A stretch of 64,000 nucleotides of DNA, from positions 60,549 to 124,548 of the forward strand of contig CABRZP010000005.1 of NCBI GenBank assembly GCA_902475545.1. Direction: 5' to 3'. Source of the stretch: an uncultured bacterium (lineage in GTDB: Bacteria; Cyanobacteriota; Vampirovibrionia; Gastranaerophilales; Gastranaerophilaceae). The notes beneath the pieces are model-generated. The model was not told the origin of the DNA. It saw only the letters and a program-made list of their open reading frames with translations, and ran no database searches. Positions 1 through 8,377 of this stretch are shown piece after piece (position 1 is the stretch's first letter; every line of letters begins with the position of its first letter). The translations under genes and the position numbers were made by a program.

Positions 1-27
1 ACCAGAATGAAAAGGATATAGAAAAGG

Positions 28-1530
28 ATGAACGTAGTACCGTTTAATGACGGTGAATTAGGAAGACAACAGAGAAATCTTACTAATTCTCAAAGAAAAA
101 ATATTCAAACCACCAGAGAAGGTGTTTTGGTTAATAATTTGATAAAGGATAAAGAAGTTAATTTATCTGATACAAAAGATTCATACCTGATTGCAGACAG
201 TGTAGATTTGCCGTCTGAACTATATAAAGATAACAAAATTATTGATAAAAAACTTGTTCCGTTAAGTGCAATTGCTCTTGGTGTAATGTCTGCAGTTGCA
301 ATAATAACAGGCTTTGCCAGACAGAGTGCTAAAATTGCTAAAAATCTTCCGAGTGAAAAATGGCTTCCGCCTGTTACCAGAAATGTTCAGTTGAGTAAAG
401 AAATGCACCAACTTGTTTATCAATATATTCAAAATCCTAATCAAAAAACCTTGCTGGCTGGACTTGGAGTTTTAACTTTATCTACAATGGCGTTTATGGG
501 TAAAACTTTTTTTGATGGTTATAAAGATATTTGGGTAAAGCGAAAAGAGGCAAATATTCAAAAAAATCTTCAGGAAAACTTAATTGCTGTTGAAACCCAG
601 TCATTCTCCGGTAAAATGCAAATTATTAGAAGTATGTTATCAAAGCATGCTGCTGATTTTGAAAAATATATTACTCCTGAAGGTGAGAAAATTTTACCGA
701 ATTTTGGTAAGAATAAATATTCTACATTGACATTTACATCAGATTCTAAAAATCCAAATGCAAAAAAATCAAATATAGGGAATATTTTGCTAGGTGCTTT
801 TACATTTGGTGGAATTATAGGATTAGGATTTTTATCTATGAGAAATCTGTCAAAAGGTAAAGGGTATTTGCAGGAAGCGGCGGAAAATTCTAAGAAACTA
901 ATTACTGAATTTGTAAAAAAATCGGATGAATCTTCAAAAGATTTTGATAAAGATTTATTGGAACACATGTTTATGGCTATAGACGATGGTTCAGAGGGTG
1001 TCAGAACCTTTATTAAGGAACAAATTAATGCTTTCAAATGGAAAAATCCTAAAGAAAAAGCTGATTATTTAAATAGAATTCTTACTAAGTTAAAAACATC
1101 TACAACTAAAGCCAATCCAAATTATGCCGGAGATGGAACTCCGCGTCCGGCATTTAATTCATTTGTAGAAGATTATAGGGCATTTTTCTATAACTGGTTA
1201 CTGGATACAAAGAATCCGCAGTTCCAGCAGTTATTTTTCGGGATAACAGGATTAACTGCGGCAAGTTATGGTGGTAAGCTTGCAGGTGATGCAATAAAAG
1301 ACGTTCAGGTTAAGAAAATTAATGCTGAAACTGAGCTTGAGCTTCAAAAAAGGCTTGTATCAACTGAGTTAAGGAATTTCAAATCTAAAAAAGATGCGGC
1401 GATTACGCCGTTGGTAGAAGAATTTTACAAGCAGGTAGACAGTGGCAAGCGTTCAAAAGAAGAACTTAAAACAATGGCAGAGAATGTATTGTTTGAGATT
1501 AAAAACGGTCCACCGTTTGTATATTCATAG
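28..1530 (+). CDS. Hypothetical multi-pass membrane protein (500 aa)
   Basis: I do not recognise a family. The 500-aa product has a polar N-terminus of about 75 residues and hydrophobic stretches near residues 77-97, 138-161, 251-272 and 403-420, separated by long Lys-rich helical segments, so it is probably an integral membrane protein. The ATG at 28 follows AAAAGG and an in-frame stop lies just upstream at 19-21, which fixes the start. The bases before it (a reading MKRI then stop) may be the tail of an upstream gene. It is followed by a MITE-like element rather than a terminator. It resembles the 819-aa protein at 31169-33628 in general style (long basic helical regions between sparse membrane segments), but homology was not tested. 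Coding status is confident, function unknown. Confidence 0.75.
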   Translation: MNVVPFNDGELGRQQRNLTNSQRKNIQTTREGVLVNNLIKDKEVNLSDTKDSYLIADSVDLPSELYKDNKIIDKKLVPLSAIALGVMSAVAIITGFARQSAKIAKNLPSEKWLPPVTRNVQLSKEMHQLVYQYIQNPNQKTLLAGLGVLTLSTMAFMGKTFFDGYKDIWVKRKEANIQKNLQENLIAVETQSFSGKMQIIRSMLSKHAADFEKYITPEGEKILPNFGKNKYSTLTFTSDSKNPNAKKSNIGNILLGAFTFGGIIGLGFLSMRNLSKGKGYLQEAAENSKKLITEFVKKSDESSKDFDKDLLEHMFMAIDDGSEGVRTFIKEQINAFKWKNPKEKADYLNRILTKLKTSTTKANPNYAGDGTPRPAFNSFVEDYRAFFYNWLLDTKNPQFQQLFFGITGLTAASYGGKLAGDAIKDVQVKKINAETELELQKRLVSTELRNFKSKKDAAITPLVEEFYKQVDSGKRSKEELKTMAENVLFEIKNGPPFVYS

Positions 1531-1680
1531 AATTTAATAAATTTATGGAGGTTTCAATGATTAGGTAAAATTTACATAAACTATGTTATTTGCACATGTA
1601 AATCAAAGGAAGGTTCGGAAACGTAGTTTCTGATAACTCGTATCATTTGGTCAGCGTTTTTCTCTTTCTTTGCTTGCGTT

Positions 1681-1717
1681 TCTTTCTCTTTTACTCGCAA
1701 TAAAAGAGAAAGAAATG
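1681..1717. repeat. Perfect 15-bp hairpin inside MITE-like copy 1
   Basis: TTTCTTTCTCTTTTA at 1681-1695 is exactly complementary to 1703-1717, with the 7-nt loop CTCGCAA between. It has a strong purine/pyrimidine strand bias. Confidence 0.8.
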
Positions 1718-1757
1718 AAGTAACAGAATTTATATTAAAAAGAATCTTTCTTTGTTC

Positions 1758-1794
1758 ACTTTTTCTTTTTGATTGCGATGCAAAAAGAAAAAGT
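1758..1794. repeat. Perfect 14-bp hairpin inside MITE-like copy 1
   Basis: ACTTTTTCTTTTTG at 1758-1771 is exactly complementary to 1781-1794, around a 9-nt loop ATTGCGATG. It has the same design as the hairpin at 1681-1717 (pyrimidine arm, GC-containing loop, purine arm) but a different sequence. Confidence 0.8.
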
Positions 1795-1938
1795 AGAACC
1801 GAAAAAGAAAAACACGCTTGATTAAATGGCTCGAGTCATCAGGGGATTTCCCCTGAAACCCCTTTATTAAAATATCGGTTTGATATTTACCCCTAACATA
1901 GTTTATGTAAATATTTTCACATCATAACAGGAGATAAT

Positions 1939-2430
1939 ATGATTCAACAAGTAATTTTAACACCTTTAAATAATCAATATCAAAAACAGTATATCTGTAA
2001 TTCCTGCCAGTTGCCATCACTGCAAAGAAATTATTGTGTTTTTGATAAAAATGAAGTTGATTATTTTGTTAAACAAAAAGAAAATGCACTTCCATATTTA
2101 ACTGATATTCTTCAACATTCAAATAATGAAGCTCAAATAACAGAAACCCTCTATATTATGGATAGAATGCTTGATAATGGAACCAAAGGAATAGATAAAT
2201 TGTATCCTGTCTTTGCAAGATTTAATCAAACCCAGTCTCCTAATATTCAAACTTTTTTGGCTGGAATTTATAGAAAAATTCAAGTACCTGATGCTTTTGG
2301 TCCTCTGGTAAAAATGTTAATTCAAAACTCAATGCAGCCTCATAACCCAAATCAACATTTTGATCCAAATGAGGAAATAGGCGGTGCAATTTTAAGCTAT
2401 TTGTCAGATAGATTTAGGAATTCTAATTAA
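1939..2430 (+). CDS. Hypothetical protein, helical (163 aa)
   Basis: No recognised family. The start ATG at 1939 follows CAGGAG with suitable spacing. The N-terminus has a CNSCQLPSLQRNYC stretch (three Cys), then a helical region of about 110 residues with alternating hydrophobic positions that looks like two or three HEAT/ARM-like helical pairs (YLTDILQHSNNEAQITETLYIMDRML). There is no signal peptide or membrane segment. The gene lies 27 bp beyond the MITE-like element and converges on the prepilin gene. The insertion may have separated it from its original promoter. Function unknown. Confidence 0.65.
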   Translation: MIQQVILTPLNNQYQKQYICNSCQLPSLQRNYCVFDKNEVDYFVKQKENALPYLTDILQHSNNEAQITETLYIMDRMLDNGTKGIDKLYPVFARFNQTQSPNIQTFLAGIYRKIQVPDAFGPLVKMLIQNSMQPHNPNQHFDPNEEIGGAILSYLSDRFRNSN

Positions 2431-2444
2431 ATATAAAATTTAAA

Positions 2445-3134
2445 TTAGTAGTTAATTTTCCAACCATCTCTAACAACTCTTTCAAAACATCCGGCAGAAG
2501 AGGATACTCCACAGTTGTTAGCACTGGTTTCATTATAATCAACAAGTGTTCCGTCAGTTTTAACCTCTAAATAAAAAACATCATATCCTGTGATATTAGG
2601 TTTTTCCGGTCCATTAATGTCTATATTGAATGTAACGTTAGGTTGTCCGTTTTTTAACCTGTATCCTTGGCAGATAGCTGCTCCGCTTGTTGTTTGAACA
2701 CAATATTGTCCTGCTAGAGTTCCAGCATTTCCGCCTGACAAATTTGTATATGCGTTAGAATCTGTAGGTTTTTTGTTAGAACCTACACTTACGCATAATT
2801 TAGCTCGAGCAGCATCTGTATCTGCAGTAAGAACGTTACAATTTTCTTTCACGGTTTTGAAATAATTTCTTAAGAAATAACAAGCACCTCTAGGATTTGC
2901 GGGATCTGTACAATTGCTTGAAACCCCTGCTGTTGTTTGGTAAAAACTATCAGCTTGTTCATCAGCCATGATTGCTCGGGTTGCGTCAGTTATTTGAGAA
3001 TATGTTTGCTTAAGTTTAGATACATAAACTTTTTTTCTGTAATTTTTCATTACCGCAGGTACTGTTAAAACTGAAATAACTCCAACAATTCCTAATGTAA
3101 CCAAAACTTCTGATAGTGTAAAACCCTTTTTCAT
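2445..3134 (-). CDS. Type IV pilin-like prepilin with N-terminal methylation motif
   Basis: The N-terminus MKKGFTLSEVLVTLGIVG is a class III (prepilin peptidase) leader: cleavage after Gly4, N-methylated Phe5, the conserved Glu9 (position 5 of the mature pilin) and a hydrophobic helix to about residue 27. The 229-aa length fits a minor pilin or pseudopilin. The globular part holds several Cys that could form disulfides, consistent with the VKOR-DsbA gene at 49.5 kb. It is presumably exported and assembled by a type IV pilus or type II secretion machine encoded elsewhere. No assembly ATPase or platform gene is adjacent, so this is an orphan pilin gene. Pilin type is confident; the exact structure it joins is unknown. 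Confidence 0.85.
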   Translation of the reverse strand: MKKGFTLSEVLVTLGIVGVISVLTVPAVMKNYRKKVYVSKLKQTYSQITDATRAIMADEQADSFYQTTAGVSSNCTDPANPRGACYFLRNYFKTVKENCNVLTADTDAARAKLCVSVGSNKKPTDSNAYTNLSGGNAGTLAGQYCVQTTSGAAICQGYRLKNGQPNVTFNIDINGPEKPNITGYDVFYLEVKTDGTLVDYNETSANNCGVSSSAGCFERVVRDGWKINY

Positions 3135-3214
3135 AATTTTAATGCCCCGTGATACGTAATTTATATATCAATTATACAACTTTTTTATGAGGTTTTCAAG
3201 TCTGGCAATAGAAA

Positions 3215-3240
3215 CGGCAGAATGGATTTCCATTCTGCCG
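3215..3240. terminator. Strong hairpin downstream of pfp
   Basis: CGGCAGAATGGA at 3215-3226 pairs perfectly with 3229-3240 (12 bp, 2-nt loop). Both sides carry short T-rich stretches; on the minus strand it sits 23 bp after the pfp stop. The T tract is weak (TTTCT), so it may act as a terminator or an mRNA-stabilising 3-prime hairpin. Confidence 0.65.
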
Positions 3241-3262
3241 TATTTTGTATATTTACAATCAA

Positions 3263-4942
3263 TTAAACTGAAGCTAATTCTTTACTTCTTTCTAATTGTA
3301 ATGTAACTGTTGTAATGTCACAAACAGAGCTTGGTCCAAAGTACTGAACAGCACCAGGGAATAAGTATCTGTCATTCATAGCCCAATCTTCTCTGTTGTC
3401 TTGAAGTTGTTTGAATACAGGACCATCAAGTCTAACAAGAGCTTTTTGGATAACAGGTTTCATTTCACCGTGACGTTTTTCCATGTTCATCATCATTGTA
3501 AGAGGAACACCACCTGCAATCCATTTATCAGCAGGTTGAGTTAAGTTTCTTACAGATGATAAATAACCGGTTAAACCAAAGTTAATTAATGCAAATGCAT
3601 TGAAACCAAGTGAATAGCAGTAATCAGCATCAAAGTTTGATGGGAATGCACAACGACCTTCATAACCGAAGAAGTGTGATTGTGCTGAGAATTTACCGCT
3701 GAATTGACCTGCTGCTTTCATTTCATCTAATCTTGCAGAAATCATTTCAATTAATAATTTTTCTGTTTCGATTTTAGAAACTTGAACATTACCATGCGGG
3801 TCTCTGTCTGCTAACAATTGAGTTTTAATTAGTGCTGGTAATGAAGCGTAAACTTTAGCATTTTCAGAAGAAAGTTTGCTTTCTACAATGCTGAATTTTT
3901 CTGTTGCAGAAGCACTTGTGAATGATGAATCAGATTCTAATGAAGCCATAATATCGTTCAAGTTAGAAATCATTGAACCCATTTCCGGAATGAATTCGAT
4001 TAAACCTTCAGGGATAACTGCAATACCGAAGTTTTTGCCGTTATTTGAACGTCTTACGATAATATCAACCATGTAATCAATGATTGAAGATAAAGACATT
4101 TTTTTAGCTTCAACTTCTTCTGAAATTAAAGTTACGTTAGGTTGAGTTTGCAATGCTGCTTCTAATGCAACGTGAGAAGCACTTCTACCCATAATTTTGA
4201 TAAAGTGCCAGTATTTTTTAGCTGAATTAGCATCACGTTGAATATTTCCGATAAGTTCAGCATAAGTTTTTGTAGCTGTATCAAAACCGAAAGAAATTTC
4301 GATTTGTTCATTTTTCAAATCTCCGTCGATTGTTTTAGGGCATCCGATAACTTGAATACCTGCGTTATTTTTAACAAACCATTCAGCAAGTAAAGCTGCG
4401 TTTGTATTTGAATCGTCACCGCCAATAATTACTACAGCAGAAATGTTCAATTTTCTGCAAACTTCAAGAGAAGATTTGAATTGTTCTTCTGTTTCTAATT
4501 TAGTTCTTCCTGAACCGATGATATCGAAACCACCTGTGTTTCTGTAGTCATTAATAAATTCATCAGTGAATTCAACGTATTTGCCTTCAATAATACCTGA
4601 AGGTCCGCCTAAGAAACCGTATAGTTTATTTGCAGAATTAGCATTTTTCAATGCATCATATAAACCTGCAATAACATTGTGTCCGCCCGGAGCTTGTCCG
4701 CCTGATAAAATAACTCCGACATTTCTTACTTCAGATGAATTTGAAGAAGATGAAGAATTAAATGTTACAGTTGGTTTTCCGTAAGTATTTTCAAATAAAG
4801 CTTGAATTTGCTCTTGGTCTCTTACTGATTGAGTTGCAGAGCCTTCAACCAATTCCAATGAGTTTACGCCGTTTTGTAAACTTGAAGGAAGTTTTGGCTG
4901 GTACTGTAATCTTTCAATTTGTAATGGTGAAAGTTTTTTCAT
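3263..4942 (-). CDS. pfp: Pyrophosphate-dependent 6-phosphofructokinase
   Basis: Transfers phosphate between PPi and fructose 6-phosphate / fructose 1,6-bisphosphate in cytoplasmic glycolysis, reversibly (EC 2.7.1.90). The 559-aa length matches the long PPi-PFK family rather than the 320-aa ATP enzyme. Visible motifs are the nucleotide/PPi loop [12 protein letters not shown] (about residues 78-89), [12 protein letters not shown] (174-185) with Asp in place of the second Gly of the ATP-type GGDGS, and PKTIDGDL (202-209) with the Lys typical of PPi users. [13 protein letters not shown] and [13 protein letters not shown] are substrate-binding segments. It is a single gene between the metG terminator and its own hairpin. 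A PPi-using glycolytic step suits an energy-limited fermenter (inference). Confidence 0.92.
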   Translation of the reverse strand: MKKLSPLQIERLQYQPKLPSSLQNGVNSLELVEGSATQSVRDQEQIQALFENTYGKPTVTFNSSSSSNSSEVRNVGVILSGGQAPGGHNVIAGLYDALKNANSANKLYGFLGGPSGIIEGKYVEFTDEFINDYRNTGGFDIIGSGRTKLETEEQFKSSLEVCRKLNISAVVIIGGDDSNTNAALLAEWFVKNNAGIQVIGCPKTIDGDLKNEQIEISFGFDTATKTYAELIGNIQRDANSAKKYWHFIKIMGRSASHVALEAALQTQPNVTLISEEVEAKKMSLSSIIDYMVDIIVRRSNNGKNFGIAVIPEGLIEFIPEMGSMISNLNDIMASLESDSSFTSASATEKFSIVESKLSSENAKVYASLPALIKTQLLADRDPHGNVQVSKIETEKLLIEMISARLDEMKAAGQFSGKFSAQSHFFGYEGRCAFPSNFDADYCYSLGFNAFALINFGLTGYLSSVRNLTQPADKWIAGGVPLTMMMNMEKRHGEMKPVIQKALVRLDGPVFKQLQDNREDWAMNDRYLFPGAVQYFGPSSVCDITTVTLQLERSKELASV

Positions 4943-5025
4943 TTAGTTAGTTCCTTTCCTTTTGTAACCCTTTTACATGCTACATTTTACTATAAAAATA
5001 AGAACAATAGTATTTTTTATTAAAA

Positions 5026-5054
5026 AAGCGAAGCTGTATTTTACAGCTTCGCTT
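5026..5054 (-). terminator. Intrinsic terminator of metG
   Basis: The 13-bp stem AAGCGAAGCTGTA / TACAGCTTCGCTT (5026-5038 with 5042-5054) lies 19 bp after the metG stop. On the minus strand it runs into a T-rich tract. It separates metG from pfp. Confidence 0.85.
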
Positions 5055-5072
5055 ATGCTTTTGATATTTTTA

Positions 5073-6650
5073 TTATGCTTTTGCTTTTGACTTATCTGCT
5101 AATTCGCTGTCAACTCTTAAAAACACAGGATGGATTTCTTCTTTTGAAATCAATTTACCGGTTTTTAGATTTGATGTTGTAATATTTTCTAATTTGGTTG
5201 ATAAATCATAAGATAATTGTTTTGCCATATCTTGTGCAATATTTGGACAATAAGGATATATCAATGAAGATACAACACACATAACTTCAAGTACTGTTGC
5301 TAAAACTTGTCCGCATTCTGTCATTTTTTCTTCTTTTGCAAGTGTCCAAGGGGCATTGTCTGTTACGAATTTGTTTGTAGCATCAACAAGAGAAATTATT
5401 TCTTGTGCCGCTTCTTGAATTTCAAAATGATTGAAGTGATTTTCTACAATTTTAACTGTTCCTAATGCTGTTCTGAGTAAACTTTCAGCTTCTTTTGAGC
5501 GATTGGTTAAGAATTCATCTTTAATTTCACCGTCAAAGTATTTAACAAGCATTGAAAGACTTCTATTTAGTAAGTTGCCCATGCTGTTTGCAAGATGAGC
5601 ATTAACTTTTTCTTTAAAGTCTTGATCTGAATAGTTTCCGTCACGGCCGCAAGGTGCAGATGTTGCCATGTAATATCTGAAAGCGTCAGGATGTGCAAGC
5701 TCAAAACTTTCAAGTACAGATGTTGGTGAAACAACATTACCTAATGATTTAGACATTTTTGTTTCATCAATTGTAATCCAACCGTGTGCAAAAATATGTT
5801 TTGGAAGAGGTAATTCTAATGCCATTAAAATTCCAATCCAATAGATACTGTGGAATTTTAGGATATCTTTTCCAATAACATGAACATCTACAGGCCATAA
5901 TTGTTTGAATTGTTCAGATGGATTTTCTGTATCGTATCCGATAGCTGTAATATAGTTTGAAAGAGCATCAATCCATACATAAATTGATTGTTCAGGATCA
6001 TCAAGAACATCAATTCCCCAGCCTACATTTGCTTTGTTACGGGATACTGAAATATCTTGAATATCTTCCAATTGGTTTAAAACTTCATTTGCTCTGAAAC
6101 TTGGAACGATAAATTCAGGATTTTCTTTAATATGTTTAATAATAGCATCTTTGTATGCAGATAATTTAAAGAAATAATTTTCTTCTTTTACGACTTCCGG
6201 TTTTTTCAAGTGGTCAGGGCAAAGTCCGTCTTCGGTTAAATCTTTAGGATTTAAGAAGCATTCGCAGCCTGAGCAGTACAAACCTTCATATTCGTGTTTA
6301 TAAATATCGCCTTTTTCAACAAGTTTTTTAAATATTTTTTGAACAACTTTTTCGTGGTCTTCATCTGTTGTACGGATAAATCTGTTATATTTAATATCAA
6401 GAGCTTTCCAGGCATCTTTGAATTTTTGGGCATTTTCGTCACATAATTCTTTTGGAGTTTTGCCTTGAGCTGCTGATGTTTTTTGGATTTTAATACCGTG
6501 TTCATCAGTTCCGGTTAGGAAAAACATGTTATCTGTTCTTTGCGAATAATGTCTTGCAATAATATCTGTAAGAATTTTTTCATAAGCGTGTCCGATATGC
6601 GGTGCACCGTTCACATAATCAATTGCTGTAGTTAAATAATATTTATCCAT
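5073..6650 (-). CDS. metG: Methionyl-tRNA synthetase
   Basis: Charges tRNA-Met with methionine (EC 6.1.1.10). The class I signature HIGH is at residues 18-21 (PHIGH) and KMSKS at 298-302. The connective peptide holds a metal site, CSGCEC at 126-131 with CPDH at 144-147. The 525-aa product ends after the anticodon-binding helical domain, and the C-terminal Trbp111-like domain seen in longer MetRS is absent, a common short form. The ATG follows a GAGGG ribosome site. It is divergent from the secreted-protein gene at 6715, sharing a 64-bp intergenic region. No T-box-like leader is possible in that space. Confidence 0.95.
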   Translation of the reverse strand: MDKYYLTTAIDYVNGAPHIGHAYEKILTDIIARHYSQRTDNMFFLTGTDEHGIKIQKTSAAQGKTPKELCDENAQKFKDAWKALDIKYNRFIRTTDEDHEKVVQKIFKKLVEKGDIYKHEYEGLYCSGCECFLNPKDLTEDGLCPDHLKKPEVVKEENYFFKLSAYKDAIIKHIKENPEFIVPSFRANEVLNQLEDIQDISVSRNKANVGWGIDVLDDPEQSIYVWIDALSNYITAIGYDTENPSEQFKQLWPVDVHVIGKDILKFHSIYWIGILMALELPLPKHIFAHGWITIDETKMSKSLGNVVSPTSVLESFELAHPDAFRYYMATSAPCGRDGNYSDQDFKEKVNAHLANSMGNLLNRSLSMLVKYFDGEIKDEFLTNRSKEAESLLRTALGTVKIVENHFNHFEIQEAAQEIISLVDATNKFVTDNAPWTLAKEEKMTECGQVLATVLEVMCVVSSLIYPYCPNIAQDMAKQLSYDLSTKLENITTSNLKTGKLISKEEIHPVFLRVDSELADKSKAKA

Positions 6651-6714
6651 TTTGTTGCCCTCTTTATAGTTACTATGCTATTATTTTAGCATAAATAAAA
6701 AGGAGTTTGAATTA

Positions 6715-7500
6715 ATGAAAAATAAATTGATGGTGTCAGGAATAGTTTCAATCATGCTGTTTGGCAGTATAGCTTATGCTATTGTTGTCGGGTTTGAACC
6801 TCCCGCAACTTATATTAATAATCTTAAAAACTGTACAAGAAGTACACTGAAACAAACAACTAATGGTATGGTGCAGGAATATACAATAAAAGGTTTGCTT
6901 CCAAACGGCAAATGTGAAGTTTCTATGAGTTATTATACGGATTTTTCAGACCCGAAAGTTTATGAAGCTTTTAAAACAAGGACAAAATTCTTTATGGGAA
7001 TGGCTAAGAATATGGCAAAAGATAAGAATATTCCTGATATAAAAGATTCAGATTTTCTTCCAAGTCAGCAGGAAATGATTGAACAAGGTAAAAAAAGAAA
7101 AACGATTACTGTCTGTAAGTTTAGCAAAGAGGAACGTACTGCACTGTATAACGCATACCAAAAATATGACAGTAAAAAAATTTCGCCTGCAAAAGTTGAA
7201 AACGGTAATGTAAGTTTTTCTTATGATACAAGTAAAATTTCGTATGATAATCTTATGATGAAACTTAATGACGGACCGTGTTCAACTAATGATGTAGAAG
7301 ATATTTCCTCTGAAAAAAAAGAAAAGAAATATGTTTGTGAATATGCAGATACAACCTGTTATTGGACAGATTTAGGTAATGGTGCAGCAAGTATGTCATG
7401 TACAAATGAGGATAGGATAAAACAATATCAACATTTTAATTTTGAACTTATGGATAAAGTTGAACAACACGTAAGAGCAGGCATGTGTCAGAGAATTTAG
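6715..7500 (+). CDS. Hypothetical secreted protein with signal peptide (261 aa)
   Basis: The N-terminus MKNKLMVSGIVSIMLFGSIAYA is a typical Sec signal peptide with likely cleavage after AYA (about residue 22). The mature part is polar and has about eight Cys (for example CTRSTL, CEVSM, CKFS, CSTND, CEYADTTCYW, MSC, MCQ), suggesting disulfide bonds in the periplasm or outside the cell. I recognise no domain. The ribosome site AAAGGAG precedes the ATG. It is divergent from metG; a hairpin between them (ATGCTA / TAGCAT) may overlap the promoters. The Cys content fits a substrate of the VKOR-DsbA protein at 49.5 kb (inference). Confidence 0.75.
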   Translation: MKNKLMVSGIVSIMLFGSIAYAIVVGFEPPATYINNLKNCTRSTLKQTTNGMVQEYTIKGLLPNGKCEVSMSYYTDFSDPKVYEAFKTRTKFFMGMAKNMAKDKNIPDIKDSDFLPSQQEMIEQGKKRKTITVCKFSKEERTALYNAYQKYDSKKISPAKVENGNVSFSYDTSKISYDNLMMKLNDGPCSTNDVEDISSEKKEKKYVCEYADTTCYWTDLGNGAASMSCTNEDRIKQYQHFNFELMDKVEQHVRAGMCQRI

Positions 7501-7829
7501 GGGTACTTACCACACGGGATAGAAGACAATCTGACAAATATGGGAATACACCATTTTATGTCATTGCGAAGGAAGGTAGTGACTATCGCAATCCAATTCA
7601 TTATAAAGTTTAACAAATTTTAAAATATTTAAACTTGTTAAATTAAAACATAATGAGATTAATACGGGCTACATCCTCGTAATAACAGTAAATTCTCAAG
7701 TTATCTCTTTGCAGTGATAAAACTTTTTCTTAGCAAGTGTGCTGATATTGTAATAAATTTATACAAAACGCAATTTTTTTGCACAAAAATCCTTTATATA
7801 CATGTAGGTTAATGTAAAGGAAAAGTATT
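7501..7829. other. 329-bp intergenic region with one dispersed-type repeat
   Basis: There is no ORF with a ribosome site. It holds a short inverted repeat (7563-7592, listed separately). The last 70 bp are AT-rich and probably carry the promoter of the gene at 7830, which has AAAGGAAAAG before its ATG. No tRNA-like or terminator-like fold was seen. Confidence 0.5.
7561..7594. repeat. Short palindromic intergenic repeat (TCATTGCGA...TCGCAATCC type)
   Basis: ATTGCGA at 7563-7569 pairs with TCGCAAT at 7586-7592 around a 16-nt spacer. The wording TCATTGCGA-N-CGCAATCC resembles widespread intergenic palindromic repeats of many bacteria. Only one copy was seen in this window. Confidence 0.45.
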
Positions 7830-8312
7830 ATGTCTTCAAACTGGGTAAATGCATTAGATAATCTTGCTGCGGGTGGAGTAATTGATTTTGATGCTCCGGC
7901 TTATTTGCTGGATAAACCGGCACGTTATGTTGGACATCCAAAATTCTCAGAGCTGCCTATGACTGAAATATCATTGCTTCCTGATGGCGTAAAGCTTAAA
8001 GATTTGCCTAATGTAGATGAATTTAACAATTCAAATAAAAATCTTGTAGTAAATCCAAGTTGGAAGAAACGAGTTTTTGGAGTTCTTGCAGCAGCAGGTG
8101 CAATTACTCTTGCTGTTTTAGGTTTTAAAAAGTTTGGTTTGGGTAAACTTTTTGGAAAGGCAAAAAAAATTCCTAAGCCTACACCAAAACCATCAGGTAA
8201 AAAGGCTAAAGGTTTTGTATCTGTGTTGAAAAATTTTGGCAAAAAAGTTTGGAATTTTATAAAAGCTCCGTTTGTTTGGGTTGCCGGTAAGTTTAAAAAG
8301 AAAACCCCATAA
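7830..8312 (+). CDS. Hypothetical basic membrane-anchored protein (160 aa)
   Basis: No recognised family. The N-terminal 85 residues are soluble. A hydrophobic stretch at about residues 88-103 (VFGVLAAAGAITLAVLGF) is followed by a strongly basic Lys/Pro-rich tail (KKIPKPTPKPSGKKAKG) and a Trp/Phe-rich amphipathic end (VWNFIKAPFVWVAGKFKKK). This resembles a single-pass protein with a positively charged cytoplasmic or membrane-binding tail. The ribosome site AAAGGAAAAG precedes the ATG. It shares a bidirectional terminator with convergent adk. The style (short N-terminal region, one helix, Lys-rich remainder) is like other orphan proteins of this genome. Function unknown. Confidence 0.65.
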   Translation: MSSNWVNALDNLAAGGVIDFDAPAYLLDKPARYVGHPKFSELPMTEISLLPDGVKLKDLPNVDEFNNSNKNLVVNPSWKKRVFGVLAAAGAITLAVLGFKKFGLGKLFGKAKKIPKPTPKPSGKKAKGFVSVLKNFGKKVWNFIKAPFVWVAGKFKKKTP

Positions 8313-8324
8313 TTTTTATAAAAT

Positions 8325-8360
8325 AAAAAGGTCAAGTAATATATTTACCTGACCTTTTTT
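8325..8360. terminator. Bidirectional terminator between the 7830 gene and adk
   Basis: AAAAAGGTCA at 8325-8334 pairs with TGACCTTTTT at 8350-8359, with A and T tracts on both sides. It lies between two convergent genes and can serve both. Confidence 0.85.
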
Positions 8361-8377
8361 ATATATAAATTTATTAT

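Larger units (their letters stand above)
1570..1912. mobile_element. MITE-like element, copy 1 (343 bp, 19-bp terminal inverted repeats)
   Basis: This accounts for most of the 408-bp gap 1531-1938. The ends are perfect 19-bp inverted repeats, ATTTACATAAACTATGTTA at 1570-1588 and its reverse complement at 1894-1912. There is no long ORF inside. The left arm of about 100 bp recurs almost identically, in inverse orientation, at about 27590-27693, and the right arm (about 40 bp) matches 27408-27442 inverted, while the cores differ. The core holds two long perfect hairpins (1681-1717 and 1758-1794) and a 7-bp hairpin with a 2-nt loop at 1840-1855. Terminal inverted repeats, small size and lack of coding capacity fit a non-autonomous element. 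No clear target-site duplication was seen, and no transposase is in the window. Confidence 0.75.

Noticed and set aside
570..1037. 155-aa ORF on the minus strand
   Set aside because: Lies wholly inside the 28-1530 gene in another frame and has no ribosome site.
6651..6714. T-box leader of metG
   Set aside because: The intergenic space of 64 bp is too small.
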